Below the pieces are notes generated by a model. That model did not search any database and was not told where the DNA came from. It saw only the letters and a list, made by a program, of their open reading frames with translations. From Temnopleurus reevesii (Eukaryota; Echinodermata; Echinoidea; Temnopleuroida; Temnopleuridae), in assembly GCA_036244855.1 (NCBI GenBank), contig BQKZ01000041.1:139791-193325 (forward strand): a stretch of DNA of 53,535 nucleotides, in the 5' to 3' direction. Position numbers and translations under genes: made by a program. Of the stretch, positions 40,301 through 44,800 are shown piece after piece. Position 1 is the first letter of the stretch, and each line of letters begins with the position of its first letter.

Positions 40301-43148
40301 TTTTAGCCACCAATCAAGAAAGAAATATGAGGAAAATGGAAAAGTAGCAATTAAAAAAAATCTCCAATTACTTTTCCTGGATATGTAAACAGAAATAGGG
40401 GGTCAATTTTTGCAAACAGGTTCATAAGGGAGGTCAAGGGAATCTCACATATGTGATTAAGAATAATAGAATATAAATTGCTGCTCGATTAGTGATCTCA
40501 TTCCATAAAGACTTTTTCTTCCAAGTTCTCATTGTAATTTTTTTATGGTTTTTCATCTTCTATTCAGTGCCTGTGGTCACCATTGTGCTTGCGATTCTCC
40601 TACCGAGTTTCGTCGTGATCGTCGTTTTCTGTTTCCTAATCTGGGCGAAGCAGTCAGATCTCTTCAAACCAGCCCCAGATCCATACTTCATTGATGCTGT
40701 ACTTGACCACAATGTGAGTTGTTCTGTTAGTCCTTTCAAATACAGTCAAACCTGTGTATAAAGACCACCCAAGGGAGACAGAGAACACAGTATTTAAGAA
40801 CAGGTGGTCTCTAAACACAGGTTCATTAACACGTAAATTACTTCCAAGGGAGACAAAAAGGTGGTCTTTATGGACAGGTGGTCTTTATATACAGGTGGTC
40901 GCTAGAGCAGGTTTGACTGTAATGGAAAGAAACACACTGACCATAATTTGAGATATTTACAGTACAGTAAAACCTGTCTATAGTGGCCATCCAAGGGACA
41001 AAGAAAAAATGGCCAAGTTAGACAGGTGACCTCTATAGACAGAGGGAACAATTTTAGGTGGTTACTCAAGACAGATTGCCTCTTGCTAAGACAGGTTTGA
41101 CTGTGTTCCTCAATTATATAAAACTGAATTAACATGAGAATATATGATGAACAGTGAAAAAACAAGATTTTTCCGCCAAACAATGGTCCATGTTGATATA
41201 TAGACATTTATCATATTTGCAAAACATTGAATTCTAAAATTCCTATATATATTATCCACTATGACTGTTCTTATACTCAATTTATTTATTCGCCATTAAT
41301 TATGTTTTATATTTTTATAAAATAAATGTAGTTCTCACTGGTATGAAATAGACATAATTGATAGGAGATGAGGTATATTGGGTGCTTATTAGAATGGAGT
41401 TGAAGGAATTGTTATTCAAAGATGTCTGTATATTAATGTTATTTCTTTGTTTCCATGTGTAGGACGATAAATTCCAGATGCATGGGCGTCTTCTCAGCAT
41501 GCGAAGCGAGGGAGAGAAGTTTGACACCATCCGACAGTCCAACTCGTCAACCAATCTCCTCCTGCCTCCATACGACAGACTGTCATCAAAGGAAAGCACC
41601 AGCACAAGCAGCAGCACCGATCAAGGGATCCACGACATGGATGGCTTCTCTGATGAGCAGCGGTACGTGAGGGAGAACACTGGTAGCCGTAGCACTAGCG
41701 AGAGTGATGAGGAAAAGGCCTGCGCGCCGCCGAAGCAGATGATGCGGATTATGAGCGACGACTACGAAGAGGAGGATACGGTGTTTGGCGCAGACTGTGA
41801 CGGGTCGGTGACCTACTCCCGCATCGCAGAGATGGATGGAGCTGATTGCTCGACGCCGATGCTGGGGAAGGAAGCAGCGCAGTACATGAGCGACGGTAGC
41901 GAGGGATACTCGCAGCTTTCACAGGTTCCGCTGCACGCGAGCGCGACGCCACCCGCGCCAGTCCGGGGTCTCTCCGATCAGAGGAGTGAAGCTTCATTTG
42001 GGAGCCAGTCAACCGTAAGCTATCATCGGCTCGGCATGAGCGGGCTGACACCGATTACGAGCGTTGAGACGCTGCCGTCCGAAGATCCCCTGGCATATGC
42101 TCGCCTCTCGCAAGGTTCCGAGACGGATATTGACTACTCCCAGTTGGCAGCTTCGTCGAGTAACCCATCCCTGGTGGAAGCCAGAGCGACAAGGGTGCCG
42201 CAGGCCGAGCAGAGGGTTGCCACCGCACCGGAAAGTAAAGGCGTTGCCATGAGCTTGCCCAGCGTTTCAGCAGCAGGTTGTATCCAGCCCCCGCAAGAGT
42301 TTATCGTAGCCACTGCCCTCGCCCCCGGAAACCACCCTCACCCGATCTCCCATCCCGATATATCTGGCTACGTCACCTCCCCTCCAGACACTAAACCGCC
42401 CCCGCCTGTCAAGCACGTTAGCCCCGACATGCCCAAGAAGGGTCTCAAGGGAAGCCACAAGAACTTGGCAGACTCCAAGTCGCAGAGTGGCAGTGATTCA
42501 TCATTGACTGATGGAGAAGGCTACAGTACCCTAGGCCTGGCCGACTCGCCTTCCAGCTCTGCCCCTCATCACCAACCCCACAAGGTAGACCAGTCAAAGA
42601 AGTCTATCTCACCCCCTCATAAGCCAGTAGATAATGGTTACGTTCCAAAGGATATGACCGCTCCACAAGCACCAGCTGCTATACCGCAGAGCTCTCCTAT
42701 GAAGAAGGCGTCAGGCTACATCACAGAAGAAGAATTGCAGGCCCTTCCTCAACCGCCGCGTGTCCCTGATATTAGACTTGAAAGCCAGAATGTTTTACCC
42801 CAAAGCATACCAAGCCCAATCAAGCACATACCCAAAGGACTCCCCAAAGTGGGCGCGAATGGGTATGTCTTGAAAAACGACATGCCACCTCCCTCCAAAA
42901 CTGCCGGTCAACCACTGACCAATCACAGTGCGGCCAATCCTTACATCACACAAGAGCAGATGGCACAAATACCACAAGCACCCCGAATTCCGCCCAGCAC
43001 GCCGTCACCGCCACCTTCACCGCCGTTAAACAACAATCATCCGCCAGGTAAAGAATACCGCCCCGAGAACCCGTACGTGGGAGTTGGGATGGACTGTAAT
43101 ATACCTTCACTCTCTGCTGAGCACCCAAGTGATTTCGCTGTTTGTTAA
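20457..43148 (+). CDS. gp130-like class I cytokine receptor (17 coding exons)
   Basis: Coding exons: 20457-20523, 21646-21933, 22861-22981, 24292-24464, 26568-26719, 27494-27674, 28800-28882, 30788-30905, 34678-34779, 35199-35337, 36216-36361, 36844-37047, 37711-37875, 38865-39134, 39867-40184, 40568-40713 and 41463-43148. All introns are GT..AG and phases join without a slip to 1452 codons. Predicted order: signal peptide 1-22, Ig-like 23-118, cytokine-binding D1 119-216 and D2 217-327, FN3 domains at about 328-428, 429-523, 524-646, 647-736 and 737-842, membrane helix about 845-868, Box1-like KPAPDP 876-881, cytoplasmic tail to 1452. Vertebrate gp130 has the same Ig plus binding-module order but three, not five, membrane-proximal FN3 domains. 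By family knowledge it would bind a helical cytokine and signal through JAK/STAT; the ligand is unknown. Codon 139 is TGA at a conserved cysteine position. Orthology to one vertebrate receptor is not claimed. The exon model is by eye, without transcripts. Confidence 0.85.
21157..21389. mobile_element. MITE with TIR AATAGGCGGGTTT, in intron 1
   Basis: AATAGGCGGGTTTACTTATA on the left pairs with TAGGAAACCCGCCTATTAG on the right. Internal similarity extends to ATGTATATGCC and GGTATGCATAAA. About 233 bp, no coding. Confidence 0.75.
21646..21933 (+). CDS. Receptor exon 2: Ig-like domain
   Basis: Acceptor TTTCCCAG at 21645, donor GTAAGT at 21934, phase 1 on both sides. Encodes one Ig-like domain, residues 23-118, with the expected Cys42, Trp58 and Cys97, the last inside DGGSYYC, a match to the DxGxYxC signature. 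N-glycosylation sequons occur at NHT, NLT and NDS. An N-terminal Ig domain before the cytokine-binding module is the gp130/G-CSFR/LIFR arrangement. Confidence 0.85.
22166..22406 (+). mobile_element. Helitron-like non-autonomous element, in intron 2
   Basis: The 3' end has an 18-nt perfect palindrome TCGACCGTGCACGGTCGA (22377-22394), then 8 nt, then CTAG|T. This is the hairpin-plus-CTRR end of Helitrons. The 5' part has a second strong hairpin (GCCTCCG-CCACC-GTAA-GGTGG..CCGGAGGC, 22169-22199). Confidence 0.6.
22556..22735. mobile_element. Palindromic MITE (copy 1), in intron 2
   Basis: Nearly the whole 180 bp folds on itself: GCTATCCTCTTCATG..AAGACGTCTTGA against TTAAGACGCCTTAGCATGAA and GAGGATAGCT. 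The ends GGGCCAATTGC and GCAATCGGCTCC match copy 2 at 50281-50460. Confidence 0.85.
22861..22981 (+). CDS. Receptor exon 3: D1 first half, with in-frame TGA
   Basis: Acceptor CCCCCAAG, donor GG|GTAAGC; enters in phase 1 and leaves in phase 2. The frame reads LPPEPVRNLEC (residues 119-129), then nine residues, then TGA (codon 139, 22920-22922), then EWDDG. This is the C-x9-C-x-W signature of class I receptor D1 with the second Cys codon replaced by TGA. The frame is fixed on both sides by exons 2 and 4, so the stop is not a phase mistake. See the findings. Confidence 0.8.
23020..24291. other. Intron 3, no gene seen
   Basis: AT-rich intron. A C14-15 run lies near 24219-24234 and a GGGG/CCCC-containing patch at 24030-24140. 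Confidence 0.4.
24292..24464 (+). CDS. Receptor exon 4: D1 second half
   Basis: Acceptor TTTCAAAG at 24291, donor GTAAGA at 24465; phase 2 in, phase 1 out. Residues 159-216 hold Cys160, Cys172, Cys181 and Cys185, enough for the second D1 disulfide and an extra pair. The segment SSNVLGNAT aligns by eye with the 'ENALG' strand before the hinge in gp130 D1. Confidence 0.8.
25051..25203. mobile_element. MITE 'CCTCATGCAT' family (copy 1), in intron 4
   Basis: Left TTCCAGAATATGAG and AGATTAGAATGTGAAGAAC; right AACCTCATGCATTTTCTGGAA in inverted orientation. Same family as 35943-36075, 47913-48330 and 49202-49399. Confidence 0.6.
25204..26567. other. Rest of intron 4, no gene seen
   Basis: AT-rich, several short frames without family resemblance. 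Confidence 0.4.
26568..26719 (+). CDS. Receptor exon 5: D2 first half
   Basis: Acceptor TTTTTCTAG, donor GTAAGT; phase 1 in, phase 0 out. It starts VRPHPPMNIQGL, the interdomain hinge plus first strand of cytokine-binding domain D2. MSWEKPEDW gives the B-strand tryptophan of an FN3 fold, and the exon ends at EEWQN. GC content is clearly above the flanking introns. Confidence 0.85.
26749..26890. mobile_element. MITE, TIR GG[TC]RTTGCTAGAAAG (copy 2), in intron 5
   Basis: GGCATTGCTAGAAAG on the left is inverted to CTTTCTAGCAACACCCC on the right. It shares AATCAACTGCAAATTG and GGATGCGCATGAAACAA with copy 1. Confidence 0.75.
27168..27450. repeat. (TCA)n microsatellite, in intron 5
   Basis: Imperfect TCA/TCATTA trinucleotide repeat. 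His-rich (plus) and Asp-rich (minus) frames here are artefacts. It ends about 45 bp before the acceptor of exon 6. Confidence 0.95.
27494..27674 (+). CDS. Receptor exon 6: D2 second half, degenerate WSXWS
   Basis: Acceptor TATATTAG, donor GTACGG; phase 0 in, phase 1 out. LTALDPYSTYFVRL is the FN3 E-F region. Near the end FGAWS (residues 313-317) sits where WSXWS is expected: the second W-S is kept and the first W is Phe. The exon has no internal Met, so no Met-started frame marks it. It begins right after a (TCA)n microsatellite. Confidence 0.8.
28180..28665 (+). mobile_element. L2/CR1-like LINE 3' end, in intron 6
   Basis: An open frame ending at 28546 encodes LWLPVKSRLIFKIL, then LNSTAPNYL, LRSAQKNLL, ERSFSHAAPSLWNNIP and FKSSVKTYLFKKH. 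This is the conserved C-terminal end of the reverse-transcriptase ORF of L2/CR1-type LINEs. After it come a short 3' UTR and a TATGCGCTATATAAGCAAC hairpin tail with (TTA)n. It is 5'-truncated: endonuclease and RT catalytic parts are missing. Confidence 0.85.
28800..28882 (+). CDS. Receptor exon 7: FN3-3 first part
   Basis: Acceptor TTCTGTTGCAG, donor ATG|GTAAGT; phase 1 in, phase 0 out. 27 full codons plus a shared one; APAAVLEGLTLQ and VFLEWM supply the A and B strands of an FN3 domain with its conserved Trp. It joins exons 8 and 9 to make one domain split over three exons. Confidence 0.75.
29291..29395. repeat. Long hairpin, in intron 7
   Basis: AATGCCTCAGGGC-CGACAAATAT on the left pairs with ATATTTGTTGTGTCGCCCTG and AGGCCATT on the right, and the arms extend to ATAGCAGTATA and TATTGCTATAT. 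Arms of about 35-40 bp around a roughly 25-nt loop. Confidence 0.75.
29720..29786 (+). mobile_element. Retroelement tail with (GAATT)n
   Basis: ATGAGTGAAATAAGTATTGA runs into eight GAATT units. The same kind of tail occurs inverted at 38499-38545 and 51376-51440, so it marks a retrotransposon 3' end. Confidence 0.6.
30475..30740 (+). repeat. Polypyrimidine tract with exact 58-bp duplication
   Basis: 30482-30539 is repeated exactly at 30540-30597 (unit starts TTTCTTTCCCTCTTTCACTC). The tract ends about 50 bp before exon 8 and may affect its splicing. Confidence 0.85.
30788..30905 (+). CDS. Receptor exon 8: FN3-3 middle
   Basis: Acceptor AAACTTGTAG follows a roughly 300-bp pyrimidine tract. 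Donor is AGTG|GTAAGT. Phase 0 in, phase 1 out. Encodes residues 356-394 with GYNVSVEDANG, the C/C' strand region, including an NVS sequon. Frame fully open. Confidence 0.75.
30946..34155. other. Intron 8 body with two decayed tandem duplications
   Basis: 32128-32510: two copies about 197 bp apart share GATGGAAACTACCA/CAATGGAAACTACCA and GTTTCATG[CT]. 33104-33375: two copies about 162 bp apart share TATTTCATGATACTT and TGTTGGATTTTCC. The rest is AT-rich and shows nothing I can name. Confidence 0.5.
34156..34605. repeat. (ATC)n microsatellite, in intron 8
   Basis: About 450 bp of imperfect ATC/ACC trinucleotides ending 75 bp before exon 9. The open His-rich and Asp/Met-rich frames are artefacts. 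Confidence 0.95.
34678..34779 (+). CDS. Receptor exon 9: FN3-3 last part
   Basis: Acceptor TTTACTATAG, donor GTAAGT; phase 1 on both sides. Encodes ALTIYVQPFNDVGYGSNPS, the F and G strands of an FN3 domain. It lies after the longest intron (3.77 kb), which carries a roughly 450-bp (ATC)n block. Confidence 0.75.
35199..35337 (+). CDS. Receptor exon 10: FN3-4 first half
   Basis: Acceptor TTTTTATCCAG, donor AAAG|GTAAGA; phase 1 in, phase 2 out. TPGMPQNLRV followed by LEVFWEPPSG is a textbook FN3 start with the B-strand Trp and Pro pair. Confidence 0.8.
35542..35935. mobile_element. piggyBac-type MITE, in intron 10
   Basis: TTAA (35538-35541) then CCCTAACAAGGCTGGGC on the left; GGCCTAGTTGGGG then TTAA (35936-35939) on the right. 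TTAA target sites with CCC-starting inverted ends are the piggyBac pattern. Interior non-coding. Confidence 0.6.
35943..36075. mobile_element. MITE 'CCTCATGCAT' family (partial), in intron 10
   Basis: AGCAAGTGAGAGAAAAGTGA and CACCTCATGCATGTTCTGGA match the copy at 25051-25203. It abuts the TTAA element, and the left arm seems lost. Confidence 0.55.
36216..36361 (+). CDS. Receptor exon 11: FN3-4 second half
   Basis: Acceptor AATCCCTCAG, donor CAG|GTACG; phase 2 in, phase 1 out. ISGLEPYTKYRVSVRTVN is the FN3 E-F signature (L-x-P-x-T-x-Y). Confidence 0.8.
36640..36790 (+). mobile_element. Possible tRNA-derived SINE, in intron 11
   Basis: GGTTCAAATCC at 36701 is a perfect pol III B-box, preceded by a plausible tRNA-like segment. 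The A-box is poor and there is no tRNA cloverleaf that I can complete. Confidence 0.4.
36844..37047 (+). CDS. Receptor exon 12: FN3-5 first half
   Basis: Acceptor TGCCTGTACAG, donor CCTG|GTATGT; phase 1 on both sides. LEVSWDEVPAEQRNGDIQFY gives the B and C strands. The end is long and polar with two cysteines (YCP and HCP) that could pair with each other. Confidence 0.8.
37071..37200 (+). repeat. Second-generation copy of the exon-13 duplicate
   Basis: 37071-37200 resembles 37264-37396: both run from a TTCTCA..CCCAT segment through TTTGATG[CT]CATACACC and TTGGCTACTCAAATT to a TAGATGA[TC]AA end. The exon-13 duplicate region was therefore itself duplicated, spacing about 193 bp. Confidence 0.6.
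37225..37345 (+). pseudogene. Dead duplicate of exon 13
   Basis: A TTTTGATGTAG acceptor relic followed by ATGGATAGCAGCAAAGC matches the start of exon 13 (ATGGATCACAGCAAAGC). Similarity continues through CAGTCCCA[TC]ACATTAT to the ATGCCATTCACC region. In the exon-13 frame there is a TAG at 37230-37232, and the second half is lost. It is a decayed tandem duplicate of the FN3-5 second-half exon. Confidence 0.7.
37396..37690 (+). mobile_element. tRNA-derived SINE with LINE-type tail, in intron 12
   Basis: TTTCAGTAGTGG (A-box-like), then CTTTCAACCCGAGGGTCGT and GGTTTGAACCC (B-box) form a tRNA-like head. The body carries ATTGTGCTGCACTC, and the tail GAGCGCTTAGAAATAA and ATTATTATTATT resembles the LINE tail at 28600. 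It lies immediately before exon 13. Confidence 0.75.
37711..37875 (+). CDS. Receptor exon 13: FN3-5 second half
   Basis: Acceptor TTTTGATATAG, donor GTAAGT; phase 1 on both sides. LFNLMPFTEYIVRISASTN then AGQGPIS is the FN3 E-F-G region; NVT is a sequon. A broken copy of this exon lies 490 bp upstream. Confidence 0.85.
38499..38830. mobile_element. Two retroelement tails, in intron 13
   Basis: 38499-38640: an inverted (GAATT)n-type 3' end (ATTGAATTGAATATGGTTTA). 38700-38830: an L2-type tail on plus with GAGCGCCATGAGCG, GCACTATATAAGTATTCA and an ATTAT-rich end. Confidence 0.55.
38865..39134 (+). CDS. Receptor exon 14: FN3-6
   Basis: Acceptor CACCCTACAG, donor GTAAGT; symmetric phase 1. One exon carries a whole FN3 domain (SPSKPGNLLV, IQLEWDAPE, YTVRVRACS). 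Two cysteines near the F/G strands (RACS and LACG) could form a disulfide. Sequons NDS and NYT. Confidence 0.85.
39608..39788. mobile_element. Pogo/Tigger-like MITE (copy 1), in intron 14
   Basis: TA-CAGTC on the left; CAAGGTTTGACTG-TA on the right. The interior has CTTGTTATA and ATAACGAG words in both orientations. It is close to the copy at 51670. Confidence 0.7.
39867..40184 (+). CDS. Receptor exon 15: FN3-7, membrane-proximal
   Basis: Acceptor TTCTTGCCAG, donor AAAG|GTGAGG; symmetric phase 1. One exon encodes a full FN3 domain (VVLNWGRPIVPNG, YYMIRYRPVD, FFNFEVFAVNEVDG) and the stalk before the membrane. Confidence 0.85.
40568..40713 (+). CDS. Receptor exon 16: transmembrane helix and Box1-like motif
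   Basis: Acceptor TTCTATTCAG, donor GTGAGT; phase 1 in, phase 0 out. A hydrophobic run of about 24 residues (845-868) ends at the basic/polar AKQSD stop-transfer. Then comes LFKPAPDPYF: the P-x-P core at 877-879 and the APDP string resemble the VPDP of gp130 Box1, the JAK-docking site, at a similar distance from the membrane. Confidence 0.85.
40741..40921. mobile_element. Pogo/Tigger-like MITE (copy 2), in intron 16
   Basis: TA-CAGTCAAACCTGTGTATAA and AGCAGGTTTGACTG-TA are inverted ends flanked by TA. The interior is built of GGTGGTCTTTA-type words. TA target and CAGTC ends suggest the Tc1-pogo/Tigger group. Confidence 0.8.
40963..41106. mobile_element. Pogo/Tigger-like MITE (copy 3), in intron 16
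   Basis: TA-CAGTAAAACCTGTCTATAG and AAGACAGGTTTGACTG-TG. Related to copy 2, 41 bp away, but with GGCCA instead of GACCA cores; the right TA is now TG. Confidence 0.8.
41463..43148 (+). CDS. Receptor exon 17: cytoplasmic tail
   Basis: Acceptor CCATGTGTAG; phase 0; stop TAA at 43146-43148. It encodes residues 892-1452 as one exon rich in Ser, Pro and Gln, with acidic stretches and probably disordered. Seventeen tyrosines. YITQ (Tyr1385) fits the YxxQ STAT3-type site. YSTL (Tyr1245) resembles the gp130 YSTV SHP2/SOCS3 site. ITIM-like motifs are VTYSRI, VSYHRL, LAYARL and IDYSQL (Tyr1009, 1078, 1103 and 1116). Repeated [NS][GP]Y[VI] motifs occur at Tyr1194, 1284, 1310, 1359, 1385 and 1429, several followed by Pro/Gln-rich linkers. 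No clear Box2 was seen. GC content is much higher than the flanks. Confidence 0.9.
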   Translation, partial: DDKFQMHGRLLSMRSEGEKFDTIRQSNSSTNLLLPPYDRLSSKESTSTSSSTDQGIHDMDGFSDEQRYVRENTGSRSTSESDEEKACAPPKQMMRIMSDDYEEEDTVFGADCDGSVTYSRIAEMDGADCSTPMLGKEAAQYMSDGSEGYSQLSQVPLHASATPPAPVRGLSDQRSEASFGSQSTVSYHRLGMSGLTPITSVETLPSEDPLAYARLSQGSETDIDYSQLAASSSNPSLVEARATRVPQAEQRVATAPESKGVAMSLPSVSAAGCIQPPQEFIVATALAPGNHPHPISHPDISGYVTSPPDTKPPPPVKHVSPDMPKKGLKGSHKNLADSKSQSGSDSSLTDGEGYSTLGLADSPSSSAPHHQPHKVDQSKKSISPPHKPVDNGYVPKDMTAPQAPAAIPQSSPMKKASGYITEEELQALPQPPRVPDIRLESQNVLPQSIPSPIKHIPKGLPKVGANGYVLKNDMPPPSKTAGQPLTNHSAANPYITQEQMAQIPQAPRIPPSTPSPPPSPPLNNNHPPGKEYRPENPYVGVGMDCNIPSLSAEHPSDFAVC

Positions 43149-43210
43149 TAGCTGCATGTGTGGACTTTGTATGTGTGTATCAAGATGATATTCAATATAA
43201 AACATTTATG
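43149..43210 (+). other. Start of the receptor 3' UTR
   Basis: Follows the TAA stop. The 3' UTR length is unknown: I see no AATAAA until 46886, so it may be several kilobases. Confidence 0.5.
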
Positions 43211-43575
43211 TTCACACCTATTTTGAACTGAGGAAGATGCTGTTCAAGAGAAAATTATGACTGAAACCTTACCATGATTCAGTATGAACTTTTACTGTGT
43301 TGAACTGAGGATGATGCCGTTCAAGGGAATTTTAAATCTGAACTTTTGTGTTCACACCCTCGTTGAACCAAGAACGATGCTGTTCAAGGGAATTTTCAGA
43401 TTGAGAGTTCATTGTGATTCTATCTGAACTTTTGTGTTTACACGTGTATTGAATGGAGAATGATGCTGTACAAGGGAAAATTAAGATTGAAAGTTCATTG
43501 TGATCCAGTCTGAACTTTTGTGTTCACACCTGTATTGAACGGAGAATGATGCCACTCAAGGGAAAGGGTTTCAGG
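43211..43575 (+). repeat. Tandem repeat in the 3' UTR, about 80 bp x 5
   Basis: Copies start near 43222, 43299, 43363, 43449 and 43534, each with TTGAAC[TCG].., GATGCTGT[TA]CAAG-like and, in most, CTGAACTTTTGTGTTCACAC. The unit is 64-86 bp. Confidence 0.85.
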
Positions 43576-44365
43576 ATGAAGTGATGAATTGCTGTTAGTT
43601 TGGTTTTTATCTACCTCTGTTGAAAAGAAGTTTTCTTGATATTTCTATTAAAAAAAACTCCTATTCAATGATTATTTTTGAGGGCTTGATGGAAACGTTT
43701 GTTAGTTGCATCACCTCTTTACGATTTGAGCACCAGGTTTTTGTTTTTAAAAAAATGCTGATAAAGTCTGAGGGCAATGCGCTAGACTTTTGAAAGAAGA
43801 TGAATGGCACTGAAAAGGCTTGAAGGATCAGTGTTACCACTGAAATAGATTGGTAATGTTGTACTGCAATCCAATCAAGAAAAAATGCATAAGAATTTGT
43901 CAAAAAATATTACAATCACATTTTTACGAACATATGCATTGTAAGGGGATTGCACAACAGGTTGTGACCTCTCACCTGCAGGTCAACCTTAGGTCAAAGG
44001 TCAACAACTTAGATGTAATGCTTTGGGGAAAGGCATGTGGAAAGAAGGAAGATGGAATTGAATGCTAAATCTACCTAAAGTAGTCTTCACAAATTACCAA
44101 ACATACTGCCAGATAACAAGGGCCAAATATCCGAGATACACATCTTGGAAACCTTGACAGCTCAGAGACGTTTAAATGTTGCCAAATGTGAAACTGAAGT
44201 TTGCGAGTAGGTAAACAAGGAGCTAATTGCACCCCTCACACTTTTGTATGTAAATATTGTGTAGTGAAAATAAGATGTGGAAATGCTCCTAAGTTCCCAG
44301 CTCATAAAATGAGCTTTATTTTTTATGATTTGTTTTCTTGTCCTTTGGCAAAAAGAGTTTGGTGC

Positions 44366-44405
<40 letters not shown>

Positions 44406-44454
44406 CTTTAGAATCTTAAGATTGCTGCACATTGTCGTAATCAGCTGATATTCT
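43576..44454. repeat. Downstream sequence with (TG)n
   Basis: No coding. GGTCAACCTTAGGTCAAAGGTCAA at 43981 contains AGGTCA half-sites, possibly chance. A (TG)n microsatellite fills 44359-44404. Confidence 0.5.
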
Positions 44455-44800
44455 TCTTGTAGCTTTAAAATCTCAGAATTAATCTGCCATCATAAATTTA
44501 GCTCACATGAATTACTGCCTGTGGGGCTACACACACACTTCTCACCAAACAAAAAGCACATTGATAATTTTAATTTTAATTAAAATTTTAATCAATCAAT
44601 TAATCTGCCTTAAAAATTGTTGTTGCACAAATGACTGCCTGTGGGGCTACATGTACACGTAGACTTGTCACTAAGCAAACCAGTTTAGATTGTTCAATTC
44701 TTGTAGCTTTAAAATCTGGCAAGTAATCTGCCTCTAAAAATTGGTATCATACAAATGACTGCTTGAGTGGCAACACACACATATGTAGGAATCGCCATAT
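44455..44800 (+). repeat. Tandem repeat, about 120 bp x 3
   Basis: TAATCTGCC, then about 30 nt, then A[AC]TGACTGCCTGTGGGGCTAC recur near 44480, 44602 and 44722, followed by ACAC-rich ends. Confidence 0.75.

Noticed and set aside
39959..40313. Minus-strand frames opposite exon 15
   Set aside because: Shadows of the GC-rich FN3-7 exon.
43981..44005. Nuclear-receptor response element (AGGTCA repeats)
   Set aside because: Two imperfectly spaced half-sites downstream of a gene; short motif, likely chance.
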